33,043 nt of DNA from Planctomycetota bacterium (GTDB lineage Bacteria; Planctomycetota; PUPC01; JACPCR01): assembly GCA_016179685.1 (NCBI GenBank), contig JACPCR010000118.1, positions 1 to 33,043 on the forward strand, given 5' to 3'. Every line of letters begins with the position of its first letter. Position 1 is the first letter of the stretch. This document shows positions 15,900 through 25,832 of the stretch, in pieces. Below the pieces are notes generated by a model, which saw only the letters and a list, made by a program, of their open reading frames with translations, ran no database searches and was not told where the DNA came from. The position numbers were made by a program, and so were the translations under genes.

Positions 15900-17793
15900 A
15901 AAAGAGGATTCTCCTGTGGTACAAACTGTTTTCGACCAGCAGCAGTCCCAGGGCCAGCAGGGCCAGGCCGGGCCACAGACGCCAGACCTCCATAGCCTTC
16001 TCCTCCTTCACGGGCTTCAAAGGCCGGGAGCCCAGTTCCAGGACCCCTTGGGCGGACAAATCCGACTCCGCCGGGTCGTCGAGATTCACCGTGAAGATAC
16101 CGGCTTCTTCCCCCACCTGGTAGCGGTAGACTCCGGCTTGCCGCGTATCGAACACGGCCACGTCGCCCTCCGGCGGAATCGCCAGTGCTCGCTTCGTTCC
16201 GTCGGGGATCGTCAATTCGACGGTACGGGCGTCCCGATGGGATACCGGGATGCGGTAAATCTCACCGGGCCGGATGGGTTCCGGGTCCGCGGCCGGCTCC
16301 TTCATCCAGAGGATGGCGTTGGCAACCAGGAGGGGCAGCGCCACACGAAAGGGCATGTCCGACTCCCGGGGGTCCAGCCCGATGAACACCATCTGGCGCT
16401 CGGGCGTCTCCCCGGCGAGGATCAAGGGCCCCGATGCCGTCTCGGCAAGGGTTTCCGCCCAGCCCGGGAGCAGGAATCCCTGGGCCCGGGACATGAGCAA
16501 GTTCGAGAGGGACAGGTAATTCATGAGCGGGTGGTGCTGATTCCAGGTCCGCATCACCGGGTTCTCGAACTCCTTCTGAATCCCCACGGGCAAGTCCTTG
16601 CCTCGGACATTGATGAAAATGAGGTCCCTGTCGGGGAGCGGGCCAGGTACCTCCGCGAGGTCATAAAAGATAACGACATCGGCCGCATAGGCGGGCGAAT
16701 ACTGCTCCGGAGTCTGCAGGTACGCCAGAGCATTGGAGTTGGCCGAAAGAGCCGCTTCGAGGAACCCGCTCGCTTCTCGGCTGTAGAGCAGGACCTTCGG
16801 CCGCGTCGGCGACGGGACGACGTCGTACGCTGCATTGTCCACGTTCAGTGCGTCGCGGTATTCCTCCTCTCCATGCCGCAATCGTCCGCTGAGGACGCCG
16901 CCAACGCGGAGCGTCTGCTGGAAGACCTCGGTTCGCACCTCGTTCGGCTTCAGCTCCATCGCGTGGGTTTCCATGACCAGGTCGTCGAGATAGAGATCGA
17001 GGTCCATGGCCTGGGACTCGTCGCTGAAGTTCCGGATTTCCGTGATGATCTGGAAATCGCGATCGCTGTGGAACGTCGTGCGGGCGCGAAAATGCGTCAG
17101 GCCAACGTTGGCGGCGGGCCCGCCCGCGGCGTGGTATCGCCACTCGACCCCCGCGGGGAGACCGGACCAGAGGCGGGGGTCCCATCCGCCGCCGTCGGAC
17201 AGGAGATGGACCATCGGCGAGCGAGCGGCGGGAAGGATTTCACGGAGGAGCTGGGCCGCGTCCGGCCACCCCGTCGAGGTGTCCTGCGGCCGAATGCCTT
17301 CGAGCACCTCGCCCAGCTTCTTGAGGTCCGACTCGAAATGGCAGGCCACCTGGGCCTTCTCACCCACCGTGATGATCATCAGACGATCGCCGACCGGCAG
17401 ATTGCGGACCGTTTCCGCGGCCACTCGTCGGGCGCGTTCGAATCGCGGCTCGGGGACCGTGCCCGCAGGCGCAGGCGCTGCGGGCGACTCCACGGCCTTC
17501 ATGCTGGCCGAGACGTCGAGCAACACGAGGTGATCGTGGGGCTGCGCGTCACCGGAGGCGTGATAAGGCCTCGAACCATCGAAGCTCGTGCAGAGAAACG
17601 CCAGCGCCAGCACGGCGAAAGAGACCAGCGTGCGGAGCTTTCGGCGTTCCCGGCGCTCGAAGCGTTCCATGGCCTTCACGATCAGGGCGGAGGGAAAGAG
17701 GCGGCGGCGGCGGGGCATCCGCAAGATATAGGCCGCGGCGAGAAGAACCCCGGCGAGAAGAACCCAGAGCGCGGCCGGCCACAGGAAACTCAT
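15898..17793 (-). CDS. BatA-like membrane protein with VWA and GATase-like domains
   Basis: 631 residues. N-terminal membrane hairpin (about 4-24 and 56-70; FLWPAALWVLLAGVLLAAAY), then a VWA domain with an intact metal site D93-x-S95-x-S97 (LLDVSASM) and LLSDGGG. A beta-sandwich of about 100 residues follows, then a GATase-like region (from about 328, RPKVLLYSREASGFLEAAL), and a last membrane helix (about 605-625) near the C terminus. The order matches the 'aerotolerance' BatA/VWA proteins that work with MoxR and DUF58. It starts at ATG 17793, after AAGGAGG, overlapping the previous gene (ATGA). The same N-terminal layout is seen in the 2,201-residue protein upstream, so the two are probable paralogues. 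Confidence 0.85.
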   Translation of the reverse strand: MSFLWPAALWVLLAGVLLAAAYILRMPRRRRLFPSALIVKAMERFERRERRKLRTLVSFAVLALAFLCTSFDGSRPYHASGDAQPHDHLVLLDVSASMKAVESPAAPAPAGTVPEPRFERARRVAAETVRNLPVGDRLMIITVGEKAQVACHFESDLKKLGEVLEGIRPQDTSTGWPDAAQLLREILPAARSPMVHLLSDGGGWDPRLWSGLPAGVEWRYHAAGGPAANVGLTHFRARTTFHSDRDFQIITEIRNFSDESQAMDLDLYLDDLVMETHAMELKPNEVRTEVFQQTLRVGGVLSGRLRHGEEEYRDALNVDNAAYDVVPSPTRPKVLLYSREASGFLEAALSANSNALAYLQTPEQYSPAYAADVVIFYDLAEVPGPLPDRDLIFINVRGKDLPVGIQKEFENPVMRTWNQHHPLMNYLSLSNLLMSRAQGFLLPGWAETLAETASGPLILAGETPERQMVFIGLDPRESDMPFRVALPLLVANAILWMKEPAADPEPIRPGEIYRIPVSHRDARTVELTIPDGTKRALAIPPEGDVAVFDTRQAGVYRYQVGEEAGIFTVNLDDPAESDLSAQGVLELGSRPLKPVKEEKAMEVWRLWPGLALLALGLLLVENSLYHRRILF

Positions 17794-19109
17794 GGCGTCG
17801 CCTCCTTCGGGGCCGCCGCCCGAGGCCGAATCGCTCGAAAATAGCGCCGGAGGTAGTCCCGGGTGCCCAGCGAAAGTTGGCCTTGATAGAGCAGGTGGGT
17901 GAAGGCCCGCAAATAATTGGCATAGACCTCCCGGTAGGCCGGGCTCGCACGGTCCAGGTCGGCGGAAGCGGCCAAGATCATCTTGCGAATGTCCGTCTTC
18001 TCCGCAGCCTTGACGAGGTCCTCGTAAGTGGCGATGACTCGCACCTTCGCGCCCGTGGCCTGCCCGGCCTCCGCCTCGCCCGCGGGCGCAGGTGCTCCCC
18101 CTTCCAACTCCACCTCCCAGGCCGCAGACGATTCGTCCTGGCCCTCCTCCGCGGCCGCCTTGCGGATGTCCCGGGCCAGGTCCTCCTGCTTCTTGCGACG
18201 CTCCTCCTGAACAATCATCACCTGGATTTCCTCTGCCCTCAGCTTCTTCCCGGTCTTCTCATCCACCACCGCCAGCTCCGTCTGCTGCTTCTCGATCTCC
18301 TCGATCTGGCGGTTGAGCAGCATGCGGCCAGCGATGGCGTCCTTGGCCTCCTTGAGCTGTTCGAGGGCGCGGCGTAGCGCCTCGCTGCTGCCCTCGGCCT
18401 CTTCGAGTCCCTCGATCTCCCGTGCGAAACGCGCCAGCATCTCCTTCCGGGAAATCCGGCTGTCTTCGAGCTGGAGCTGCTCGATCATCTGACGAATGCG
18501 CTCAAAATGCTTTTTCTCCTCCTCCGTCAGGTCCTCCCCTTCCAGCTTCAGCAGCTCATCCAGATTCTTCACCTGCACCTGAAGCTCCTTCCGCGTCTCC
18601 TCCTCCAGAACCACGGGCTTCGGGGCCGGATACAGGTCCGCCGGCAGCCGCAGGGAAATGGCGAGCAGAAGCAGACTCAAGGCGGCACGGCCCCACGGCG
18701 GTTGCGGCAGGGCCGCGCTCACCCGGACTTCTCCGGCGATTCTCTCGGCCTCTTCGAGAACCAGGGCGACCAGGGGGCCCTCCTCCGTCCGGCCCCGCAG
18801 GGCGTACGCAGAGGAGAGCCGATCGCCAAAGCGGAAATGGTCATCAAGGCGCTTGGCCAGTTCGTAGCGTGAAGGGATAGCGAGTCCCGTGGGAAAGGCC
18901 CCGATGGCCGCACCCAGCAGGAACAGGAGAACCTTGACGTGCGGGGCGTCCCATGCCCGTGAGACCCCGAGGGCCTTTACCGACAGGGTGAGGAAGAGGG
19001 CGGCGGCCGCGCCCCAGAGCAGGCCCTCGAGCCCCCGGCGCAGCAGGACCCTCCGCCGATAACCCGACTGTGCCTGAGCCACCAGCGATTCGATGGGATG
19101 AACGGACAT
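17790..19109 (-). CDS. Membrane protein with long acidic coiled coil (DUF4175-like)
   Basis: 439 residues. ATG 19109 is preceded by GAGGAGGAGAG and is preferred over codons further upstream. Membrane helices at about 28-44, 55-78 and 138-155; between them RYELAKRLDDHFRFGDRLSSAYAL, a motif common in DUF4175-type proteins of MoxR/BatA loci. Residues about 175-380 are very rich in Glu, Lys and Leu and should form a long coiled coil, followed by an Ala/Glu-rich tail. No catalytic residues are seen. It may be a scaffold for the VWA and ATPase partners. The DUF4175 assignment rests on layout and context and is moderate. Confidence 0.65.
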   Translation of the reverse strand: MSVHPIESLVAQAQSGYRRRVLLRRGLEGLLWGAAAALFLTLSVKALGVSRAWDAPHVKVLLFLLGAAIGAFPTGLAIPSRYELAKRLDDHFRFGDRLSSAYALRGRTEEGPLVALVLEEAERIAGEVRVSAALPQPPWGRAALSLLLLAISLRLPADLYPAPKPVVLEEETRKELQVQVKNLDELLKLEGEDLTEEEKKHFERIRQMIEQLQLEDSRISRKEMLARFAREIEGLEEAEGSSEALRRALEQLKEAKDAIAGRMLLNRQIEEIEKQQTELAVVDEKTGKKLRAEEIQVMIVQEERRKKQEDLARDIRKAAAEEGQDESSAAWEVELEGGAPAPAGEAEAGQATGAKVRVIATYEDLVKAAEKTDIRKMILAASADLDRASPAYREVYANYLRAFTHLLYQGQLSLGTRDYLRRYFRAIRPRAAAPKEATP

Positions 19110-19120
19110 CTCTCTCCTCC

Positions 19121-20017
19121 TCACTCCTTCACCAGCCCCAGCCGGCGGAAATCGTGCAAGACCACGCGCTCGATCGGGACCTCCGTGGTCAGCCGTACGT
19201 AGTGCGCCCAGCACACCTTCATCGCCTGCTCCGTCTGCCGAAGAAAATGCCCGAGGCTTCTCTCGTAACGCGCCCGCGTGTCGTTCCGGACCGTCAGGGA
19301 CACGGCTTCTCCCGTCTCCGAGTCCACGATGTCCATCTCGCCCGCAAAGTCCGGATTCAGCTCCTCGGCCGCCAGAATCTGGATGCCGCAGACGTCATAA
19401 CCCAGGTAACCCAGGGGCTGAAGAACGTTCTGGAGATTTTCCGCCGTCAAGAAGTCGGAAAGCAGGAACAGCAAGCCGGGCTGCCGATTCTGGAAAGCGA
19501 AGGACCGAACGGTTTCTTCGAGCCGGGTCCCGCCTCGGGGTTCGAGATGCTCGCAGAAATCGAAGAGGCGTGCGGGCGAGAGACTCTGCCGGCCGGAACT
19601 GATCCCCTCGAGGACCGAATCGGCGACGGCCGTCAGCGTGACACCGTCCTCTTCGAGCAGGGCAAGGTATCCGATAGCGGCGGCGAGGGAGGCGGCGAAA
19701 CGCAGCTTCGAGGGGGCGCCAAAGCGCATCGATTCGCTCGTGTCCACCAGCACCAGCACGTTCAGGTTCTGGTCCGTCTCGAACGTCTTCACGATCAGGT
19801 CGTCCAGCCGCGCATACACGTTCCAGTCGATGGTGCGGAAGTCGTCGCCCGGGGAGTATTCCCGATGGTCGGCGAATTCCATCCCGGTGCCGCGCGAACG
19901 GCTCTTCCGCGCCCCGGTCTGCCCCCCCTGGTAGACGCGGCGTGGGACAAGCTGGAGACGCTCCATCTTCTTGAGCAGCGCCGGCTGAAGAAGCAGGCTG
20001 GAAGAAATCTCGGACAC
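19121..20017 (-). CDS. DUF58 (VWA-like) protein
   Basis: 298 residues. DUF58 proteins are regular partners of MoxR ATPases. Signature MEFADHREYSPGDDFRTIDWNVYAR near residue 45-70, followed by a VWA-like fold with DTSESM (metal-site pattern DxSxS) and LLFLLSDFL. No membrane helices, so cytoplasmic or membrane-associated. GTG start at 20017 after AAGGAAGAGG. It is 13 nt from the MoxR gene and 11 nt from the coiled-coil gene, so clearly in one operon. Confidence 0.93.
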   Translation of the reverse strand: MSEISSSLLLQPALLKKMERLQLVPRRVYQGGQTGARKSRSRGTGMEFADHREYSPGDDFRTIDWNVYARLDDLIVKTFETDQNLNVLVLVDTSESMRFGAPSKLRFAASLAAAIGYLALLEEDGVTLTAVADSVLEGISSGRQSLSPARLFDFCEHLEPRGGTRLEETVRSFAFQNRQPGLLFLLSDFLTAENLQNVLQPLGYLGYDVCGIQILAAEELNPDFAGEMDIVDSETGEAVSLTVRNDTRARYERSLGHFLRQTEQAMKVCWAHYVRLTTEVPIERVVLHDFRRLGLVKE

Positions 20018-20030
20018 GTCCCTCTTCCTT

Positions 20031-21023
20031 TCAGTTCACGGCCGGCGCGGTCTCCCGAACGACCTCCTGGATGAGGTCCTCGGTCCGGACGCCTTCGGCC
20101 TGGCCCTCGAAGTTCAGGATGAGGCGATGGTTCAGGGCCTGCCGGGCCACCCCGTCGATGTGCCGCGGCGACACCTCGAGCTGGCCGTCGAGCAGCGCCC
20201 GGACCTTTCCCCCAAGGATCAGGGCCTGGATGCCCCGGGGACTGCTCCCGTAACGAAGATACTGCTTCGACGCCGTCCGGGCCTCCCGGCTCTCCGGGTG
20301 CGTGCCGAGAACCAGGGACACGGCGTGCCGCTCGCTCGCCTCGGGGACGCGCACGGCGCGGACGCTCCGCTGAAGCTCGAGCGCTTCAGGCCCGGTCAGG
20401 ACCCGGCGCAAGCCCGCACGGCTTCGGCCCGTCGTACGCTGGCTGATCGTCTGCAGCGTGTCGATGCCCGGCTTCGGCAGCTTGAGCTTGAAAAAGAACC
20501 GGTCGAGCTGCGCCTCCGGCAAGTGGTAGGTCCCTTCGCTGTCGTCCTCCGGGCTCATCGTCGCCATGACAAAGTAAGGACGGTCCAGCTCGTAGGATTT
20601 GCCGCCGACGGAGACCATGCGCTCCTGCATGGCCTCCAGAAGGGCCGATTGCGTCTTCGGTGTCGCCCGCGTGATCTCGTCCGCCAGCAGGATGTTCGTG
20701 AACACCGGGCCGCGCTGGAACTCGAAGTAGCGTTTGCCCCCCTCGCTTTCCGAAACGATCGTCGTCCCCAATATGTCCGAGGGCATCAGGTCCGGAGTGA
20801 ACTGGATGCGCTTGTGGTTCAGGTCCAGCACGTCCGCGAGTGTCTTCGCGATCAACGTCTTGCCCAGCCCCGGCGCACTCTCGATCAAGATGTTCCCCCC
20901 GGCGAAAAAACCGGTCAGAACGTCATCGATGACGTCGGCGTAGCTGACAACGACCTTCTGCATCTCCTCTCGGAGGCTGCTGAAGGCCCGCTGGAATCGC
21001 TCCCTCCCGTCTTCGTTAGCCAT
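20031..21023 (-). CDS. MoxR-family AAA+ ATPase (divergent copy)
   Basis: 330 residues from the ATG at 21023, which follows GGAGGA; seven extra upstream residues are possible but have no ribosome site. Walker A is SAPGLGKT (49-56) and Walker B LLADEITRATPKTQSALLEAMQE. The sensor-1 block, normally ATQNPxEQ, reads ATMSPEDDSEGTYHLPEAQLDRFFFKL: the Asn that senses the gamma-phosphate is replaced by Ser and Gln by Met. The C-terminal lid is normal (SSPRGIQALILGGKVRALL). Two MoxR copies in one operon suggest either a mixed ring or distinct clients. Probably still binds ATP; hydrolysis may be altered. Confidence 0.92.
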   Translation of the reverse strand: MANEDGRERFQRAFSSLREEMQKVVVSYADVIDDVLTGFFAGGNILIESAPGLGKTLIAKTLADVLDLNHKRIQFTPDLMPSDILGTTIVSESEGGKRYFEFQRGPVFTNILLADEITRATPKTQSALLEAMQERMVSVGGKSYELDRPYFVMATMSPEDDSEGTYHLPEAQLDRFFFKLKLPKPGIDTLQTISQRTTGRSRAGLRRVLTGPEALELQRSVRAVRVPEASERHAVSLVLGTHPESREARTASKQYLRYGSSPRGIQALILGGKVRALLDGQLEVSPRHIDGVARQALNHRLILNFEGQAEGVRTEDLIQEVVRETAPAVN

Positions 21024-21056
21024 GGATGTCCTCCTGAATTCCAAGCGTCAGTCGCT

Positions 21057-24000
21057 TCACCGGTAGAGCTGCAACCAGGTGAGGCCCGCTCCCGCGGAGG
21101 TCGGGCCGCTGCGCGCCGTGGGATATCGGCGGGCATCCAGCCGGACACGGACGTGCTGGATGGGCGTGGCTGGCAGCGCGTGCACGTGCTCGCCGTCCTC
21201 CCCGCTTATGCCTGCCTTCGATCCCACCGGGGTCCACTGGGCCCCGTCGGCCGAAACCTCGACTACGTAGTCGGTCCTCCGAAAACTCGTCACGCCATAA
21301 TGAACCTTGGCTCCATGGTATTCCCAAAAGAACTGCCCGCGAAGCGCGACCTTCTTGCAGACCTGGGGAAAGGCGAGACGGATCATCCCCCCGTCACCCA
21401 GCCACGTGTTGTCGCGGCACAGGAAAAACCCCGTGTTGTCCGTGTGCTTGTCCGCCATGAAAAAGCCCGTGACCTGGGCGATCTCTTTCCCTTCCGTGTC
21501 GAGATACGTCTTCGGATCGCCCTCCGCCTCCAACCACTTCCCGTCCGCCGGCATCACCGGCACGTCCTCCGGCCCAACCTCGACCTCGTTGGCGGGCACG
21601 AGCGGAAGCCTTTCCCGGCCGCTCCAGAGCGCCAGATCGCGCGACACGGGCGCAATCCCGGTGATCGCCAGCAGGACCTCGATGCGGCCCGACTGGCGTC
21701 CCCGGGGATAACGGACCGACACGGACTCGATGTTGAGCTCAGGGTAGGGGTTCACCCACTCGTGCAGGGTCAGCTTGACGGGATCGCCCGCACCGGTCGT
21801 CCCGAGCCAGGCGGGCCGGAAGAAGAGCGAGAAAATCTCCACCATCCGATGCCTCGCCGCTTTGTAGAACGCCCGGGGATCATCGGGCGCGGCCGATTCT
21901 TTGCCCGGAAGGTAAAATCCATCGTAGCAGGAGGGACCGTTGGCCAGATTGCCCATCGCATCCAGCTCCACGGTCAGAAACCGCTTCCCCTCGTAGGTGA
22001 CGCGGTAGCCCGGAAGGAAGCCGCCCCCGACGTTCGTGCGCACGAAGATGAGGCTCGCCGCCTTTCGGCCGACCGGAATCTCGGGCGAGGCGCTCGGCAG
22101 CGTGAGCCTGGCGTTCTCCGACTGCGCGGCCACCATGACGATGGACTTCCCCCCATTCGACGCCGGGTCCAGGACCTGGAAAGGAATCTCTTCAAACTGG
22201 ATGTTCCCCACGGGCATCCGGCTCAAGTCGTTGTTCGGCCCCCAATCCAGCCAGCCCTTGCCGTCGCCCGGGACGGGATCGATGTGGGATTCATTGCAGG
22301 CCGGGCGCAGGTCCACCGGGAAGAACTCCTTGGGCATGCCCTCTCGCCACGAAGGCAGCTCGCGCTCGAGGGCCAGCTCCCCCAGACGCTGCTGGAAATG
22401 CCCCATCCTCAGCGCCCATTCCTCGGTATGGACCGGCGGGCTGTCCGGATTCCACGCCTGGGTCATGTAGGGAATCGTGCAGCCGCCGTCCACCATCGTC
22501 ATGCTGCGGCAGAACTGGCCCGTCAGGACCTGGTCCACGGGCCCGGCAACGCCCCAGACGGTGTTCCACGACCCGAAGATGCGCCTGCCCGGCGGGGCCT
22601 GATAAAACTCGTTCAGCCGGCCTCGATTCTGGTGCGGGAACGAGGTCTGCAGCATGGTCGCCCGCTCAAAACGCCGGACCGCCTCCTCGGGGTCCGACGT
22701 GGGGTCGCCCGCAATCCCCTTCCAGCAAAAGACATGCATGTCCTCCGGAATACGATCATAGGCCTTGTACATGTCGTGAAACGATCCGTTCCCGCCTTCA
22801 AATCCCGCTACCATCATCGTGTCCAGAATCGCCGTCTTGCAGTTCCTCAGGCGGAAAAGGTCGTACGCCCGGATAACCATCTCCGTGAACAGCTCATCGC
22901 CCGTCATGCCGCGGAGGCGGCACTGCCGGTCCGCATTCCACCTCGACCCGCCTTCCACTCCGTCCATCTCATCCGTGTTGATATTGATCTCGGCGATGTC
23001 GTCGCCCGCACTGGCCTGCCGGGCCGCGGCGTCGTAGAACTCGTAGCGCTGGTAATGGGACGGGCAAACGTTGATGCGCATGGTGCCCGCCGACCCGCTG
23101 CCCAGGTAATACCAGTTCTCGTCGTCATCCATCTCGATGGGGCTTCCGCCGCTGTGTCCGGCCCACGCGGGGCCGGTCCGCATGAAATAATCGTCCAATC
23201 GGGGATTGTCGCTCCCGAGGACCACGTTCACCTTGAGCCGCGCCAGGGCCCGAATGAAGGCAGACGTCAGGCCTCCGCGGCAGTCGATCATCCGCGCAGG
23301 AATGTAAGGCCAGTCCCGGACCTCCACGCTCCTCGCCGCCGCGCTCGACTCGTCCCGCCGGACCAGCAACTGCAACAGCGTCTGCACCCCGTAGAAGGTG
23401 CCGGCCTGGTCGAAGCCGCAGACCAGGATTCCTTCCGGCGCGGCGGATAGGAAATAGCCCTGCTCACCCGGGCGCTTCGAGTCGATCGTCCATCCCCGGG
23501 CCTGAGCGAGCCGCGCGGCCAGACCCGGCGAGTCGCTCTCGCCCAGCACAATGGCCCCTCGGGCCGCCTCCAGGCCCTCCCCGCCCCTCTCGGCACGCAA
23601 CTCCAGCCGGATGCCGAAAAGGTCGAATACCTCATCCGCCAGAATCCGTGCCGTGCTCTCACCGTGCCCGCCCGGCACGTAAACGACCGGCATTCCGCCT
23701 CGAAGCACGAGCCCGCCTTCGCCCCACACCGTCTCCTGGGGCGTCGGCATGAGCACGGGCCCGGGCAGCTTCCGGAACTGGCTGTACTTCACCTCCGGCG
23801 TCACCAGCCCCTCCTTCCAACGAAACCGCGTGACGCCCCGGCGCTCGCCCTTCTCCTCGCCCCAGATGCGGACGAAATAAAGGCCGTGCCCGCCGTCATC
23901 GAACCAAATCTTTACGTACCGCACCACCGAGTTGATGCGATCGAGCCGGCCGTAAAGCACCGGGCCAGGCGGGTTCAGCACGCCCTCGCCACGCAGCCTG

Positions 24001-25832
24001 CGGCTGAGAATATACTCCTGCGATGCGTCGGGCCTCACGTGCACGGTCATGTTCTCGATCGGACCCGAGGGAAGCACCTCCACGGCCCGCACGTAATACT
24101 CCTTCCCCAGGTCGAAGATCAGTTCGTGCCCCTTGGGATACGGCACCCAACCGGCGGTCGGCCGCGGGTGACTCCACTGGATCATCATCCTCCCCTCCGG
24201 GCTCGTCAGGGACCCCTTCACCGCCGGTATCCAGCCGGTGGTCCCGCCCTGGTCCGGAAAACCATGGACCCAGCCGGGGGTCCATTCCTTCCGGTACGGG
24301 AATTCTTCCCTGTCCGTTCCCGGCTCGCGATAGGTGTACTGCACCGCCTCGAGCGTGGGGCCCTCCAGGTTAACGTCTTTCCGCGGCGAATTGCCCGTGA
24401 GACAAATGGCGCCCGTCGGCGCGCCGTAAATCTGCTGCTCCACCACGACCTCGTCGATGAAGACGGAAGCGGATGCCTCCAGAAGATTGATGAAGACCGT
24501 GGCCTCACGCTGCCCCGGCTCGGTGAAGAAATCCACCTCGTGCTTCTCCCACTCGCCCACCTTCTCGAATTCATGCTGGGTCAGCGGCCGATCGATGCCG
24601 ATGATGACCTTCCCCTCACCCGCCGTCTTCTGAAGCCGCGCCGACAACTTGTAGCCCACGTTCGGAAGCACACCGACCTTCTGGGATACCTGCAAGCCTT
24701 GCGTGCCCTGGTGGATTTTCCCTGATAGCACAGCGTGGCCCGCACGCCCGTCGAATACCAAATCCCCTTCCACGCGGTCCCCGCCCTTCGACAGCTTCCA
24801 GTGGAGCGGGCGGCCCGTGTTCGGGTCCACCTCCATCATCTTCCCGTTCTCCAGCGCATTCCGATGCTCGAAGACAATGATCCCCGTCGGATATGGAATA
24901 TGCCAGGCGCGCACCGGGTTGAATGTCCACGTCGATCTCATCTGCTCCTCGCCGTGCTCGGGGCGGGGACCGTTGCGCACGATCCGCAGGCCCCAAACCT
25001 CCCCTCGACGCGGCGGACCCTCGTACCGGTAATGAACCTGGTCCGTCTTCTCCGTATTGAACCCCTTGTAGGGGAAGGCCAGCTCGCAAATCCAACGCTT
25101 ACCCCCCATCGATCCTGCCAGCTTGTAGCCCGTCCCGATGAAGGGCACGTAGGGCGGGTAAAGTCCGTCGTATCGGACCTCCGGGTAGATGTTGAAGATG
25201 AACTGGAATACCTGGCCCACGCCGCCCACGCCCCCCATCTCGATGAACGTCTCGATGCTGTCCCCGTCCCCGGCTGTCGACCATTTCGCTATCCCGCCCG
25301 GGTGGTGGGAGAGCATCCGGACGCTCTTGGGCTGAGGCTCCTCGCAGACCACGGCCATGTAGAGGTTCTCCGCATCATGGCACACGTAGAACACGCTCTG
25401 CTTGCGGTTCGACTCCCTCGACAGCCACTGGATGAACGCCGTCTTCGAGTGGTCCGCGGCCTGCCAGCACGCGTCTTCCAGCACCCCGTCCAGCAGCGGC
25501 GGCACGTCCACCGGCCGGGAGACGACCGTCTTGAACTCCTCGGAATCGTCGTAGGTCCGGTTGAACTTCGTGCGGAAACGGAACGTGGTGTTCTCGACGA
25601 AATCCTCGCCCACGCGGGTCTCATAGGCGTCCTCGACGGACCCCGACTCCTCCCGTTCCCCTTCTGCGGACCCGGGCAGCGTGAGCGCCGCAAGGCCGAG
25701 GCACCACGCCATGAATAGCGCCCACCAGCCCGACGAAACGCTTCGACTCCACGCCACCAGGACATCGCCACGCGGCGATCTCCTGCTCCAAGTCAAATAT
25801 GGCGATTTCAACACAGGCTCTCTTCCTTTCAC
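21057..25832 (-). CDS. 1,591-residue exported CBM9/GH20-like/discoidin protein
   Basis: Begins with GTG at 25832 (GTGA overlap with the upstream stop). GTG at 25814 is an alternative with a better site (AAGGAAGAGAG) and would still include the hydrophobic export helix at about 36-55. Residues about 105-325 form a CBM9-like carbohydrate-binding domain (LLDGVLEDACWQAA, CHDAENLYMAVVCEEP). A CBM-like beta-sandwich (about 370-470) and a galactose-binding-like region follow. Residues about 700-840 look like the GH20 N-terminal domain (GYFLSAAPEGILVCGFDQAGTFYGVQTLLQLL), then DWPYIPARMIDCRGG opens a barrel. An Asp-Glu pair at about 954-955 in INTDEMDG is in the place of the GH20 acid/base pair (normally GGDE). 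A discoidin domain ends the protein. Likely cleaves or binds amino-sugar or related glycans; whether active is uncertain. Confidence 0.7.
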   Translation of the reverse strand: MKGREPVLKSPYLTWSRRSPRGDVLVAWSRSVSSGWWALFMAWCLGLAALTLPGSAEGEREESGSVEDAYETRVGEDFVENTTFRFRTKFNRTYDDSEEFKTVVSRPVDVPPLLDGVLEDACWQAADHSKTAFIQWLSRESNRKQSVFYVCHDAENLYMAVVCEEPQPKSVRMLSHHPGGIAKWSTAGDGDSIETFIEMGGVGGVGQVFQFIFNIYPEVRYDGLYPPYVPFIGTGYKLAGSMGGKRWICELAFPYKGFNTEKTDQVHYRYEGPPRRGEVWGLRIVRNGPRPEHGEEQMRSTWTFNPVRAWHIPYPTGIIVFEHRNALENGKMMEVDPNTGRPLHWKLSKGGDRVEGDLVFDGRAGHAVLSGKIHQGTQGLQVSQKVGVLPNVGYKLSARLQKTAGEGKVIIGIDRPLTQHEFEKVGEWEKHEVDFFTEPGQREATVFINLLEASASVFIDEVVVEQQIYGAPTGAICLTGNSPRKDVNLEGPTLEAVQYTYREPGTDREEFPYRKEWTPGWVHGFPDQGGTTGWIPAVKGSLTSPEGRMMIQWSHPRPTAGWVPYPKGHELIFDLGKEYYVRAVEVLPSGPIENMTVHVRPDASQEYILSRRLRGEGVLNPPGPVLYGRLDRINSVVRYVKIWFDDGGHGLYFVRIWGEEKGERRGVTRFRWKEGLVTPEVKYSQFRKLPGPVLMPTPQETVWGEGGLVLRGGMPVVYVPGGHGESTARILADEVFDLFGIRLELRAERGGEGLEAARGAIVLGESDSPGLAARLAQARGWTIDSKRPGEQGYFLSAAPEGILVCGFDQAGTFYGVQTLLQLLVRRDESSAAARSVEVRDWPYIPARMIDCRGGLTSAFIRALARLKVNVVLGSDNPRLDDYFMRTGPAWAGHSGGSPIEMDDDENWYYLGSGSAGTMRINVCPSHYQRYEFYDAAARQASAGDDIAEININTDEMDGVEGGSRWNADRQCRLRGMTGDELFTEMVIRAYDLFRLRNCKTAILDTMMVAGFEGGNGSFHDMYKAYDRIPEDMHVFCWKGIAGDPTSDPEEAVRRFERATMLQTSFPHQNRGRLNEFYQAPPGRRIFGSWNTVWGVAGPVDQVLTGQFCRSMTMVDGGCTIPYMTQAWNPDSPPVHTEEWALRMGHFQQRLGELALERELPSWREGMPKEFFPVDLRPACNESHIDPVPGDGKGWLDWGPNNDLSRMPVGNIQFEEIPFQVLDPASNGGKSIVMVAAQSENARLTLPSASPEIPVGRKAASLIFVRTNVGGGFLPGYRVTYEGKRFLTVELDAMGNLANGPSCYDGFYLPGKESAAPDDPRAFYKAARHRMVEIFSLFFRPAWLGTTGAGDPVKLTLHEWVNPYPELNIESVSVRYPRGRQSGRIEVLLAITGIAPVSRDLALWSGRERLPLVPANEVEVGPEDVPVMPADGKWLEAEGDPKTYLDTEGKEIAQVTGFFMADKHTDNTGFFLCRDNTWLGDGGMIRLAFPQVCKKVALRGQFFWEYHGAKVHYGVTSFRRTDYVVEVSADGAQWTPVGSKAGISGEDGEHVHALPATPIQHVRVRLDARRYPTARSGPTSAGAGLTWLQLYR

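Noticed and set aside
15916..17844. Plus-strand open frame of 642 codons
   Set aside because: Exact antisense of the BatA-like gene.
20127..23450. Plus-strand open frame of 1,107 codons
   Set aside because: Antisense to the MoxR and GH20-like genes; its composition (rich in Arg, His, Pro) has no domain pattern.
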